Under the pieces are notes generated by a model. The model was not told where the DNA came from and did not search any database. It was given only the letters and a program-made list of their open reading frames with translations. A stretch of DNA of 64,000 nucleotides, from contig NZ_LT962671.1 in NCBI RefSeq assembly GCF_900199545.1, positions 2,072,155-2,136,154 on the forward strand, read 5' to 3'. The DNA comes from Raoultibacter massiliensis. Its GTDB lineage: Bacteria; Actinomycetota; Coriobacteriia; Coriobacteriales; Eggerthellaceae. Below, one piece after another: positions 1 to 8,108 of this stretch. The position numbers and the translations under genes are program-made. Numbering within the stretch: position 1 is the first letter of the stretch; every line of letters begins with the position of its first letter.

Positions 1-62
1 TGGTGCGCTTCCCTTTTGGCGGATCGCTCGCGATCCTTGCCATCGGTTTTGCGTCGATGCCG

Positions 63-254
63 TCAGCTTTCGTTACGCGCCTTCGACCGCTCTTCCCAAT
101 CTCTGATTGCCGCGTCCTTCATTTCTTCCGTCAGAGGCTTTCCGCATCGCTTGCACGCCTTGAAGACAAGCATGTTCTTGTGTCCGCAATCAGGGCAGTA
201 GACAAACTTGGGTTTGCAGTTGTCGCAGGTTACCCGACAGCTTCCGAAGCACAT
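63..254 (-). CDS. Small MCF-type zinc-ribbon protein A
   Basis: A 63-residue protein that starts Met-Cys-Phe-Gly and carries eight cysteines. Four pairs can be seen: Cys2/Cys6, Cys10/Cys13 (CDNC), Cys20/Cys23 (CPDC) and Cys34/Cys37 (CKRC). The last two pairs form a typical zinc-ribbon treble, and the C-terminal 25 residues are charged and helical. It starts 12 bp after the stop of zinc-ribbon protein B and has only a weak ribosome site, so it is probably coupled to the MFS-B-A transcript. The MCF start is shared with proteins B and C in this window. Its function is unknown; metal binding or a protein-protein adaptor role is inference. Confidence 0.75.
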   Translation of the reverse strand: MCFGSCRVTCDNCKPKFVYCPDCGHKNMLVFKACKRCGKPLTEEMKDAAIRDWEERSKARNES

Positions 255-266
255 GGCAAACTCGGA

Positions 267-518
267 TCACTGCTGGGTCGGAGGCTTCGGCGCCGTTGGC
301 GCTCCGGGGGCCTTCGGGGCGCTCGGGGCCGCCTGGGGAGCGCTCGGAGCCGGTGCCGCGCCGCTGGCAGCAGGCGCCAAGGATGCCGGGTCGATCCCCT
401 CGAGGCTCGTTTTGCAGAACGGGCACTTTTTGGGAAGCAGGCCCTGCGTCACGTTGATTTTCTTACCGCAATTCGGGCAAGCCGCGCCCGCATTCGCTTC
501 TGCTGGTCTAAAACACAT
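267..518 (-). CDS. Small MCFR-type zinc-ribbon protein B with Ala/Pro tail
   Basis: An 83-residue protein starting MCFRPA. One zinc ribbon is formed by CPNC (about residues 15-18) and CPFC (about 32-35). It is followed by a low-complexity tail rich in Ala, Pro, Ser and Gly that is probably disordered. A ribosome site (GAGAGGA) precedes the ATG. It lies 23 bp downstream of the MFS transporter stop and 12 bp upstream of protein A, so the three look like one operon. The MCFRP start, single ribbon and Pro/Ala tail match protein C at 4.0 kb. I do not recognise a named family or function. Confidence 0.75.
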   Translation of the reverse strand: MCFRPAEANAGAACPNCGKKINVTQGLLPKKCPFCKTSLEGIDPASLAPAASGAAPAPSAPQAAPSAPKAPGAPTAPKPPTQQ

Positions 519-541
519 GATTGAATCCTCTCGTAAATGCC

Positions 542-1813
542 TTATGCCGTAATGCCCTTGCCCTCGCCGTCGCCCTCAACGGCAGCCTTGTTCTTCACGA
601 GCTTCTTCCCCTGATCGGGAAGCACGAACAGAAGGATGCCGCCGACGACCACGAAGACAGTGGCGATCAAGAAAATGGTCGGGAACGTTTCGGGGCTTGC
701 GCCGCCAGCCAAGGGAATGGTTACGTTCGTAAGGAAGACCGATGCTCCTATGAGAACGAACGTCTGAACCAAACCGCCCGCTGTAGCGGCCTTCTCGCGA
801 CCGAAGATCATAACCGGATAGGTGAAGATGATCGCGAGAAGGTATCCGAGGCAGAACCCGCCGCAGAAATACACGCCGTACATGATCGGGCCAGCCGGCA
901 TCTGCCAGCCAAAGTAGATGACAAGCGCCGTAATCACCGTGTACACCACAATGATGGGACGGAACTTCTTGATGGCCCGAACGATGATGGGAGATACAAC
1001 CGAACCGACGCCCATGCCGATAGTGAGCGCGGTGATCATCGCGCCCGATTCAACTGGAGACATTCCGCGCAAAGCCTGGAGAGCTGCCGTCGAGAACGCC
1101 ATCACCGGAACCTGGGCAGCCATGCAAAACATCGCCGCGCCGCAGCACACCCAAGCCCAGGGGCTTTTCAGAACGTCGACGAGAACCTTCAGAACCTTGC
1201 CGGAATCCTCGGTTTTCGCAGCATCCTCGGCCGCCGCGATCTCGTCCGAGCGCTCTTTGCCGAACAAAAGCCAACCGAAGAAGAAAACCGCAGCGATAAC
1301 GGCCGTAACGACAAAGGCGAACTCGACGGAAGGCATGAGCGATGTCAGGCCTACGCCCAGCGTGTTGGCCACAGGCGTCGTCGTGGTCGCGATACCCACG
1401 GCAAGCGCTATCGTTGCCGGAGGGAACCAACCACCGAGGATCTTCGCGCGATTGACAGCCATGAACATGCCGGTGAAACCGCAGAACATGTTCGATATGT
1501 ACTGCGCCTCGAACGAGAAAGCGAAGATACGGCAAACGGCGGCGATGAACACCATGGCGGCAGCGATCAAGACTATTTTGCGCGTGCCGATCTTATCGGA
1601 GAGAATACCCGAGACAAACGCAAAGAAAATGCCGATGAACTGGGAAGAAGAGTAAATTGCCGCATATTGCTCGGCAGAAAAGCCATAGTGCTCCATGAAC
1701 TGGGTCGACATGCCCGCAAGCTGGTTTTGGGCATATGACGCGATGAACACGCCGAGCCAAACCAGGATAAGGACGATGGCGGCCTGCATTTTGCTGTTCT
1801 TCAGAGTGAACAT
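542..1813 (-). CDS. MFS transporter, oxalate/formate-antiporter-like
   Basis: A 423-residue, 12-TM major facilitator protein. MFS motif A is clear in the loop after TM2 (GILSDKIGTRK, about residues 69-79). The long central loop is rich in Glu, Asp and Lys, and the overall pattern resembles the OFA (oxalate:formate antiporter) group of small-organic-anion carriers. I chose the start at 1813 because AAAGGGGG lies just before that ATG; the open frame runs 45 codons further upstream without a convincing ribosome site. A TATAAT element faces it at 1883-1888. A PucR regulator lies upstream on the same strand and two small zinc-ribbon genes follow. The substrate is unknown; an organic acid is the best guess. 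Confidence 0.85.
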   Translation of the reverse strand: MFTLKNSKMQAAIVLILVWLGVFIASYAQNQLAGMSTQFMEHYGFSAEQYAAIYSSSQFIGIFFAFVSGILSDKIGTRKIVLIAAAMVFIAAVCRIFAFSFEAQYISNMFCGFTGMFMAVNRAKILGGWFPPATIALAVGIATTTTPVANTLGVGLTSLMPSVEFAFVVTAVIAAVFFFGWLLFGKERSDEIAAAEDAAKTEDSGKVLKVLVDVLKSPWAWVCCGAAMFCMAAQVPVMAFSTAALQALRGMSPVESGAMITALTIGMGVGSVVSPIIVRAIKKFRPIIVVYTVITALVIYFGWQMPAGPIMYGVYFCGGFCLGYLLAIIFTYPVMIFGREKAATAGGLVQTFVLIGASVFLTNVTIPLAGGASPETFPTIFLIATVFVVVGGILLFVLPDQGKKLVKNKAAVEGDGEGKGITA

Positions 1814-2094
1814 ACACAACCCCCTTTGTTGTGTGAGGCATGCAGCCGCATGCGCACATGCGTTCGACTGCATATCGATTCTAATTATAGAAGATCTTCC
1901 ATGGTTATTGCGTGCAGCATACGCAGCCGGCCAGCTCAGAAATGCCAATCGCCTTCTGCCGAAACACCCGACAGGGGGCCGATTCGCTTCCTCGTCTACA
2001 CGCTACGCATTGTATGAAACGAACCCGAGTACGTTCATCGGCTGAGATCACAAAATAAGGGGCGATATTTGTAGAACAGGCTGAAACACCAGCT

Positions 2095-3771
2095 CTATAG
2101 CTTGTTTTCGAGTAATAGCCGATGGAAATCAAGCATCATGCGGCTTCTGAGAAGAGCCGATTCGAACGAAATATCGAACCGTTTTTCCAATCGAGCGATA
2201 TGGTAGAGCACCGTGTTTCTATGCACGTGAATGAGTTTCGAGGTCTCGGTCGCATTGCGGTCGCTGTTCAGGTAGACCCATACCATTTGCACGATGTTCG
2301 TGCCTGCGATTCGGTCTTCTTCGGCAAGTCTTTTCAGAATGCTGTGCTCGAACGAAAAGTCCACCAGATCGGAATCGAACCCCTCCGTCAGGATATAGTA
2401 TTTCAAAACATGCTCGAACGCGTAACAGGGAACGTCAGGGCTTCCGTTGAGGGACTCGTATTCGTTTCTCAAGGGCACCCGCATGGCATAGGCGACCGAC
2501 GCCTGCCGATGCGCGTATTCGATGTCCTCTATGTTGAAAAAGACCTGGGAAGCGCCGGCGGCAATCCCGAAGGGCTGGAAAACCAGCTCCCCCACGTCAC
2601 CGAACACGCCCGCACCTGAAAGCGCGGCGTCGTTCGTCGAAGTCGAGAACAGCAAAGCCAGCAAATCGTCTTTGTGCATGAACGGATACACGAAACCGTT
2701 GTTCAGCTCTTTTGTCGCTTCGATGATGCGAGATCGCTCCTGGTAGGATTTATGCGAGCTGAATCGAAAGAGCAACAGCCTGAACTGCCTCGCTGCGGGA
2801 ATCGCGGTTTTGGCCAACTGGGCATCGACGTACTCGTCGGTCATGGGCTCCCCGTCTATGAGCCCGATGAGCACCCTGTGCCACGATGCCTCCAGGTTGA
2901 CGGTCGTTTTCCAGAAATCATTGCAGATGGAAACCACCCGACGGATGAACTTCATGAAGATGTCCTGCAAATACTCTATGGAACCCGTCTTGCAAACCAT
3001 CGCCACATGGAAAAGATACGCATTGTCGATGAATACGGGGTAGTGCAGCACCGGATACGAATGGCTCTCGTTAGGCTCGAGGAGAAAAAGCTGATTCTGT
3101 TTTTTAGCCACCGCAAGCACGCGGTCTTCGATCTCATGTATCAAATCCGCGCTATAGCAGTTGTTTTCGATGAGGTAGCGGTAGCCATCTCCCCCTTGCG
3201 GGGGCTCGATGCCGCGAGAATAGGCTATCAGATTGAATCCCGTATCGGTAATGCAGATGAAATTCCCGAGCATTTCTTCGCTCAGCGATATCAACCGATC
3301 CAGCCGTCCCCTGTTGTAAACGACCCTATCCATTTCGTTTTCCCAAATAAGATCGTTGACGAACAAAGACTGCAGCATCGAATCGTAGAAGTAGAACCTT
3401 TTGCTTTGCCTGATCACTATCACGCGATGCCGATAGTTTTTCCGATTGAGAAGCTCGGGCAAAGCGTCATCGTCAACCAGCACCACGCAATAGCTTCCCG
3501 GATAGACGTCCAAAAGATCACCGGCAACCTCTTCGTGGCAAAGGAAGAGGGCTTTTCTCCCGCGCCTGTGATCGAGATACCCCATCTTGCTTGGCACCGA
3601 TGCGTACCACGAGAACCGGGTCGAAGAGCTTTCGGGCGAATAGAGCACTTCGAAGGGCCTGAGCTTCTCGAGAAGCATGTTGTAGCTGACATCGCCCAAA
3701 CGAAGCGCCGCGTTGATGCCGAATCCGAACGAGGCTTCACCCTCATCGCCCGCATAGGTTTTCTCGCCCAT
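2095..3771 (-). CDS. PucR-family transcriptional regulator
   Basis: A 558-residue cytoplasmic regulator. The C-terminus (about residues 505-545) has the PucR-type helix-turn-helix with the block RNATETSKLIHVHRNTVLYH followed by an arginine/leucine-rich helix, typical of PucR/CdaR activators. The N-terminal 300 residues would hold the sensing domain, and the middle resembles the GGDEF-like domain common in this family. The start has a good ribosome site (GGGGGAG, 6 nt spacing). It is in the same orientation as the MFS gene about 280 bp downstream, so it is the likely controller of that transporter and of the zinc-ribbon genes. The ligand cannot be told from the sequence. Confidence 0.85.
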   Translation of the reverse strand: MGEKTYAGDEGEASFGFGINAALRLGDVSYNMLLEKLRPFEVLYSPESSSTRFSWYASVPSKMGYLDHRRGRKALFLCHEEVAGDLLDVYPGSYCVVLVDDDALPELLNRKNYRHRVIVIRQSKRFYFYDSMLQSLFVNDLIWENEMDRVVYNRGRLDRLISLSEEMLGNFICITDTGFNLIAYSRGIEPPQGGDGYRYLIENNCYSADLIHEIEDRVLAVAKKQNQLFLLEPNESHSYPVLHYPVFIDNAYLFHVAMVCKTGSIEYLQDIFMKFIRRVVSICNDFWKTTVNLEASWHRVLIGLIDGEPMTDEYVDAQLAKTAIPAARQFRLLLFRFSSHKSYQERSRIIEATKELNNGFVYPFMHKDDLLALLFSTSTNDAALSGAGVFGDVGELVFQPFGIAAGASQVFFNIEDIEYAHRQASVAYAMRVPLRNEYESLNGSPDVPCYAFEHVLKYYILTEGFDSDLVDFSFEHSILKRLAEEDRIAGTNIVQMVWVYLNSDRNATETSKLIHVHRNTVLYHIARLEKRFDISFESALLRSRMMLDFHRLLLENKL

Positions 3772-4034
3772 TGTGTACTCCCCCCGTAGCGTTCAACAAT
3801 CGCGAAAAGAAAACGTATTCCATTATCATCTGTAGGATAGCCCAATGGTCGAACATGTCGCAAGCCCCATGAAGCTCGCCCCGCGAAAAGCTCGCGGAAC
3901 CCGTTGCCAGCATGGAAAGGCGACCTTTCGCCAAGACCCGTTTCAGCGCGCCACCCCGCAACGCAATCGGACCCCGCACAGCACTGCTCTGCGCGGGGTC
4001 CGATCTACATACCGGGACAGTAAATGTACGCGTC

Positions 4035-4271
4035 CTACGCGCCGGGGGCCTTAGGCACGCCGGGGGCTTTCGGAGCGCTCGGGGCGCCAGGGGCGCCGGG
4101 GGCCTTCGGAGCGCCGGGGGCACCGGGAACTCCGGGAGCGCCGGGCATGCCGGGAGCCTTGGTCGCTTCCGCTCCGCAGCTGGGGCACTTGTCTGCCGTG
4201 GGGTCGACCTCTGCTCCGCACTTGGGGCACTTAACGGGGCCGGCTTCGATAGTGGGTGGTCTGAAGCACAT
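4035..4271 (-). CDS. MCFR-type zinc-ribbon protein C with collagen-like GAP tail
   Basis: A 78-residue protein starting MCFRPP. A zinc ribbon is formed by CPKC (about residues 14-17) and CPSC (about 27-30), followed by roughly a dozen Gly/Lys/Ser-x-Pro triplets, mostly GAP, GVP, GMP and KAP. I chose the ATG at 4271 because AGAAAGGAAACGAT precedes it; seven more codons lie upstream in frame. It is a paralogue of protein B, on the far side of the PucR gene. The tail may be extended polyproline-like or collagen-like; there is no signal peptide, so a secreted collagen is unlikely. Function unknown. Confidence 0.75.
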   Translation of the reverse strand: MCFRPPTIEAGPVKCPKCGAEVDPTADKCPSCGAEATKAPGMPGAPGVPGAPGAPKAPGAPGAPSAPKAPGVPKAPGA

Positions 4272-4745
4272 ATCGTTTCCTTTCTCTGACAAACTACTGT
4301 TTCATTATGCTCACAACGTCTGCATCGCGTCTTCGAATCGTCGATATCCGCACAAACCATGCAAAGGCTGCCGCACGCAAGCTGCCTCGCGGCCTTACAG
4401 GAATTTCGCCCGCCGCAACCGCTGCAACTGCAAATTATTCTCCCAGAGAGAGCAATGCATCGCATCCCACGATTTGCTTGATACTGGGTATGATCCCTCA
4501 GACTAGATGTCTGATTCTTCCTCATACTGAAGAAATCATGAGGCTTTGGCGGGCGACTTCATCAGCTCGCCGCAGGCTCTGGCAGATACTCGGATTCCCA
4601 CTCTTCAAAACAACGCCCCCGGCGCGGCCCGTCCCATCCGCACGCCCGCATCCCTGGACCGACGTGCGCTACCCGCATCCTCCGATCGGCCGCACGCCCG
4701 CATCCTCCGCCCAGACTCACGCCCGCATCCCCTGGACGACGTGCG
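4272..4745. other. Gene-free interval with imperfect direct repeats
   Basis: No convincing gene lies here. A CATAAT at 4301-4306 on the minus strand may serve zinc-ribbon gene C. From about 4640 the sequence turns GC-rich and carries repeated ACGCCCGCATCC blocks, annotated separately. Confidence 0.5.
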
Positions 4746-4753
4746 CTACCCGC
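4642..4753. repeat. 35-bp imperfect direct repeat pair
   Basis: Positions 4642-4676 and 4719-4753 are nearly identical, differing by an extra C and a missing C. A third partial copy of the first 12 bases starts at about 4693. The second copy overlaps the last codons of the RelB-like fusion gene, so the first copy looks like a duplicated fragment of that gene end. Confidence 0.7.
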
Positions 4754-5210
4754 GCTCGTAGAGAATCTCTTCCGTCTCTTTGATGGCGTTGAGGAATTTC
4801 CGCGAGAGGTTCGGCGTAAGCGAAGCGCGCACGGGAACGCCAAGCAAATGCTCGACGGCGCGTGCAAACGACTCCGTATCGAAATCGGAACCCTCTTCGG
4901 CGTCGATGCGCAAATCGATGGAACTGCCCGCATCCGCAGCGCCGGTCGCATAAGGCCCGTACAGCCAAACCGCACGCACCTCGCACGATTCGGCAATGCC
5001 GCGAACGGCGTCGCGCAGCTCCCAATACGAAAGCCCCATCCTCGCGTTTTTGCGCGGGATCCTGACATCGAATGGAAGGCCCTGCTGGAACACTATCTGA
5101 GAATAGAGGGCGGCGATGGCCGCGGAATGGGATATGCCGAGGGCAGACAGAACCGCTTCTGCCTCCTCTTTCAAACGAGCATCGAGTCGCGCGCTGACCG
5201 TTGTATACAT
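4746..5210 (-). CDS. RelB/DinJ-like antitoxin domain fused to a nucleotidyltransferase-like domain
   Basis: A 154-residue protein. Residues 1-50 look like a RelB/DinJ ribbon-helix-helix antitoxin (SARLDARLKEEAEAVLSALG, then a glutamine-rich stretch ending in LPFDVRIP). Residues 60-150 resemble a minimal nucleotidyltransferase (MNT) domain: the strand VRAVWLYGPYATGAADAGSS aligns with the usual GSxxxGxxxxxSDxDL motif, but the serine is replaced by proline and the metal-binding Asp pair is degraded (SSIDLRI). The start at 5210 has GAGG seven bases upstream. No separate toxin gene is adjacent. An inactive NTase acting as part of an antitoxin or regulator is inference. Confidence 0.65.
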   Translation of the reverse strand: MYTTVSARLDARLKEEAEAVLSALGISHSAAIAALYSQIVFQQGLPFDVRIPRKNARMGLSYWELRDAVRGIAESCEVRAVWLYGPYATGAADAGSSIDLRIDAEEGSDFDTESFARAVEHLLGVPVRASLTPNLSRKFLNAIKETEEILYERG

Positions 5211-5345
5211 GGCATACCTCATTTTTAATATATTTATGGCTTTTGTATTATATACTAATATAAATTATTACAACCCAGAAATCGCACTTCACAGGGCCGT
5301 TCGTGTGGGCATCAGGCGATTTATCTTCAAGTAATCGTTAAAACA

Positions 5346-5361
5346 CACTATTAGTAGTGTA
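5346..5361. promoter_or_regulatory. Small palindrome upstream of the single-pass membrane gene
   Basis: ACACTA and TAGTGT flank four bases in an AT-rich interval between the divergent genes at 5210 and 5430. It could be an operator; nothing else in the sequence confirms this. Confidence 0.35.
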
Positions 5362-5429
5362 CAAATTACATTTTTGCCACTATACTTAGTGCCATTCGGG
5401 CATCTTGCGGGTATGGTAGGTAAGCATTT

Positions 5430-5813
5430 ATGCAAAATCGGTACACCTCCGGCACCAAGCCACATAAGCGCAACAGCGGGTCGTTTAACCAGACCCGCAA
5501 TACGTCGCTCTCTTCAAACCGCGCCTCCCTCCCGAAACGCGACAGCGTCCCTATCGCAGAACATCCCTACGTCCGGTCCTCAAGCGCAATCTACTCCGGC
5601 GGCGATCGTGCGATATTCAGAAAGCACGATTCATCACGCCGCAACGCCATCGTACTGTGCATCATGGTGGGAATCTGCATCGTCATGGCCGGCGTCCTCA
5701 TCGGATTCTCCCTGGGCAAAGAGGCCGCGCTGGCGGAAGCGAACACGGCAGAAGATGCGGGCATAAGCATTCCGACGGCATCCGACGGCGAAGAGCCAAC
5801 CGTTACCGAGTAA
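5430..5813 (+). CDS. Single-pass membrane protein of unknown function
   Basis: A 127-residue protein not recognised as a known family. The first 70 residues are basic and Ser/Asn/Arg-rich, with no fold apparent. One strong membrane helix follows (about residues 73-97, NAIVLCIMVGICIVMAGVLI), then a short acidic Glu/Ala/Thr tail. The charge pattern suggests the N-terminus is cytoplasmic and the tail outside. A possible ribosome site (TAGGTAAG) lies 6-8 bases before the ATG. It is divergent from the RelB-like fusion gene, with an AT-rich shared promoter region. It could be a small envelope or division-associated protein, but that is a guess. Confidence 0.6.
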   Translation: MQNRYTSGTKPHKRNSGSFNQTRNTSLSSNRASLPKRDSVPIAEHPYVRSSSAIYSGGDRAIFRKHDSSRRNAIVLCIMVGICIVMAGVLIGFSLGKEAALAEANTAEDAGISIPTASDGEEPTVTE

Positions 5814-5851
5814 ACGCCTGAAGCAAGAGCGGAATCACACAGGCCGAACCG

Positions 5852-6057
5852 CTTCCTCTGGAAAAACGGCCTGAAAATGGCGGTCAAGGCAAGCTTCTGT
5901 CGCCATTTGGAGCTCACAGGAGGCATTTTCGGCGCCATTCGAGCATTACCGTTAGCGTTTCCCCTGGTCGCTATCATGGAATAAGTTACTAAGCAAGCTC
6001 GATTCCGACAGAAGCTTGCCTTGACCGCCATTTTCGATGCGATTTTCGTATAGGAAG
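5852..6057. repeat. Long inverted-repeat element, copy 1
   Basis: Two arms of about 51 bases (5852-5902 and 6006-6057) are reverse complements. The inner 30 bases around AATGGCGGTCAAGGCAAGCT match perfectly, while the outer parts (cttcct/aggaag ends) match partly. The loop is about 103 bases. The same arms occur at 56508-56730 around an unrelated loop, so this is a dispersed element, MITE-like or a structured RNA. Confidence 0.85.
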
Positions 6058-6111
6058 ATCATACCAACCCGCAAAATCGCTGCATCGCATCAAAGCGTCT
6101 GCCGATCGGGT

Positions 6112-6189
6112 TCGCGCCGCCGCACGAGTCACCACTGCCATCGCCATCGCTCGCGCCGCCGCACGAATCGCCACTGCCATCGCCATCGC
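6112..6189. repeat. 39-bp tandem repeat, two copies
   Basis: Units at 6112-6150 and 6151-6189 are nearly identical (TCGCGCCGCCGCACG start, with GCCATCGCCATCGC near the end), differing at a few bases. It sits in the leader region before the flavoprotein gene. Confidence 0.75.
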
Positions 6190-6382
6190 CCCCGACACCA
6201 TTCCCGCTATCGCCGCCGCCACAGCATAGCGATTCACATATCCCCTGATTAAAGCATCCCCCGCCGCGGGTGAGCGCAATCGCCCGCAAGTCACTCCCGC
6301 ACGGGGGATATCGCGCTTTCCGGTTCCACCTTATCTTCTTCGTCGACGCATCCGCGTCGTATCGACATGAATGGAGGGAACC

Positions 6383-8014
6383 ATGAATACTCGCATATCG
6401 AACCAACCCCCTATAGCCGGCGTCACCCGCCGCACGTTCCTCGCGGGAGCGGGCGTCGGAGCGCTCGGCATTGCGGCAGCAGGCATGTTCGGCTGCTCGC
6501 CGCAAAGCGATGCGCCGCAGCAGCAGGCTTCGGCCGCGGAGGAACCCAAACAGACCTCCGCAGGCGCAACAACCGTCGAAATGACCGAAACCGTTGAAGC
6601 CGACGTCGTCGTAATCGGAACCGGCGTATCGGGGCTGACGGCAGCCATCTCGGCGGCGGAATCGGGAGCCAAGGTCACCGTTCTCGAAAAGCTCGACGGA
6701 CTCAAGAAGATCTACGCCCACAGCATCACCGCCGTCGGCACCTCGTTCCAAAAAGAGCTCGGCGAAGATTGGACGCCCGAGGAGCTCGTGGCATTCTGGA
6801 ACCAATACCCTGACAGCGACTCCTTCATGGATACCGAAGCTCAGCTGTTTGCCGCCCAGCACTCCGCCGAATCCATCGAGTGGCTCATCGAACACGGCGT
6901 CGATATCGTCGGCGTGACGGTGCCTCCCACCAACCCCTTTCAGGTTCCGGCTCGCACGTTCGTAACAAGCGCCGATCGCGACGGCGTGAAGGCTTACCTC
7001 GAACCCCTGAAGGCGAAGGCCGAAGAACTCGGTGTCGAATTCCGTTTCTCAACCGAAGCGACCAAGATCGTCACCGACGACTCGGGTGCAGTAACCGGAG
7101 TCGAAACGGTTTCCGGCAACACGGGGACCCTGTTCAACCTCAAGTCGCTTATCGTCGCGGCAGGCGGCTTCGGCGGCTCCCCCGACATGCTGCGCCTGTA
7201 CGCCCCTCACACGCCGAACTGCTCGACGTTCGACGGCGAATCGCAGGGCTTCGCCCTTTCGCAGGCCAAGACCGTATCGGCCGACGTCGTAGCACCCGGC
7301 GGCACCATGGCCTACTTCGTAAACGTCGACGGCGGATACGGAGACAACCCGGGCCAGGGCATGTTCGTCAACCGCGAAGGAAAGCGATGGGTCAACGAGA
7401 ACCTCTACTTCCTCGACCGCGCCGGCATCGCCTACAAGCAGGGCATCACCGAATACTGGGCGCTTTACGATTCGACGCTCTACGAGCAGGTTGCTGCAGG
7501 AACCGGCGAGAAAGCGCTTGAAGCGGGATCGATCGTCAAGGCCGACACGATCGAAGAGCTTGCCAAGAAAATGAATGTCAACGTGGCGGCCCTCAAGAAA
7601 ACGGTCGAAGACTACAACGGGTACTGCGAAGCGGGAGAAGACCCCGATTTCGGCAAACCCGCCGTGCGCATGGGCCGCGTATTCGACCCCGAAGACACCA
7701 AAGAATACGACCTCGATCTCGTCGAAAGGGAGTTCACGCTTCTCAACCCACTCGCAACCGCCCCCTTCTACGCCATCGATATGACCGTGCAAACAACCGC
7801 CCTCTCCGGCACAACCGGCGGAATGCGCACCAACACCGATGGCGAGGTCATCGACGTCGAGGGCAAGGTCATCCCGAACCTCTACGCCGTGGGCGAATCC
7901 GCAAACGGACACCTGATCGGCTACTTCTATCCACAATCGGGCACGTCGCTGTGCATGTGCTTCTGCTTCGGCCGATACGCTGGAGCGGCAGCCGCCGCAA
8001 ACGCCGCCTCGTAG
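6383..8014 (+). CDS. TAT-exported FAD-dependent fumarate-reductase-like flavoprotein 1
   Basis: A 543-residue protein of the fumarate reductase/flavocytochrome c flavoprotein family. It has a twin-arginine signal (TRRTFLAGAG, about residues 14-23), a hydrophobic stretch and a cysteine (FGCS) that may be lipidated. The FAD dinucleotide-binding motif follows (VVVIGTGVSGLTAA, about residues 77-90). The C-terminus has the usual LYAVGESANGHLIG and FGRYAGAAAA blocks. There is no haem or FMN-binding domain, so electrons must come from a separate partner. I chose the ATG at 6383 because GGAGGG precedes it; an ATG 12 bases earlier lies inside that ribosome site. A membrane LuxR follows 94 bp downstream. 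The acceptor reduced is unknown. Confidence 0.88.
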   Translation: MNTRISNQPPIAGVTRRTFLAGAGVGALGIAAAGMFGCSPQSDAPQQQASAAEEPKQTSAGATTVEMTETVEADVVVIGTGVSGLTAAISAAESGAKVTVLEKLDGLKKIYAHSITAVGTSFQKELGEDWTPEELVAFWNQYPDSDSFMDTEAQLFAAQHSAESIEWLIEHGVDIVGVTVPPTNPFQVPARTFVTSADRDGVKAYLEPLKAKAEELGVEFRFSTEATKIVTDDSGAVTGVETVSGNTGTLFNLKSLIVAAGGFGGSPDMLRLYAPHTPNCSTFDGESQGFALSQAKTVSADVVAPGGTMAYFVNVDGGYGDNPGQGMFVNREGKRWVNENLYFLDRAGIAYKQGITEYWALYDSTLYEQVAAGTGEKALEAGSIVKADTIEELAKKMNVNVAALKKTVEDYNGYCEAGEDPDFGKPAVRMGRVFDPEDTKEYDLDLVEREFTLLNPLATAPFYAIDMTVQTTALSGTTGGMRTNTDGEVIDVEGKVIPNLYAVGESANGHLIGYFYPQSGTSLCMCFCFGRYAGAAAAANAAS

Positions 8015-8044
8015 ATTAACCGGCCGGCCTCACCGAACCCTCAC

Positions 8045-8072
8045 GTGCTCCCCGGCGAAAGGCGGGGAGCAC
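8045..8072 (+). terminator. Hairpin terminator after flavoprotein 1
   Basis: A perfect 10-bp stem (GTGCTCCCCG/CGGGGAGCAC) with an 8-base loop. No U-run follows, so termination may be partial. Confidence 0.6.
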
Positions 8073-8108
8073 CGCTGTGCTATACTCGCGCAGTGGGAGG
8101 AGGCTTCG

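Larger units (their letters stand above)
5814..6382. other. Gene-free interval holding an inverted-repeat element and a tandem repeat
   Basis: No gene is supported here. The interval holds the long inverted-repeat element (5852-6057), a two-copy 39-bp tandem repeat (6112-6189) and the leader of the first flavoprotein. The long open frame on the minus strand is an antisense shadow. Confidence 0.6.

Noticed and set aside
521..1738. 405-codon open frame on the plus strand
   Set aside because: It is antisense to the MFS transporter, has Arg/His/Asp-rich composition and no ribosome site; GC-rich genes leave such shadows.
4024..4506. Collagen-like Gly-x-Pro open frame on the plus strand
   Set aside because: It reads the opposite strand of zinc-ribbon gene C; the minus strand has a ribosome site and cysteine pairs, the plus strand has neither.
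6059..6895. 278-codon open frame on the minus strand covering the 39-bp repeat
   Set aside because: Mostly antisense to flavoprotein 1; the Gly/Asp/Ser repeat is a translation of the DNA repeat, with no start signal.
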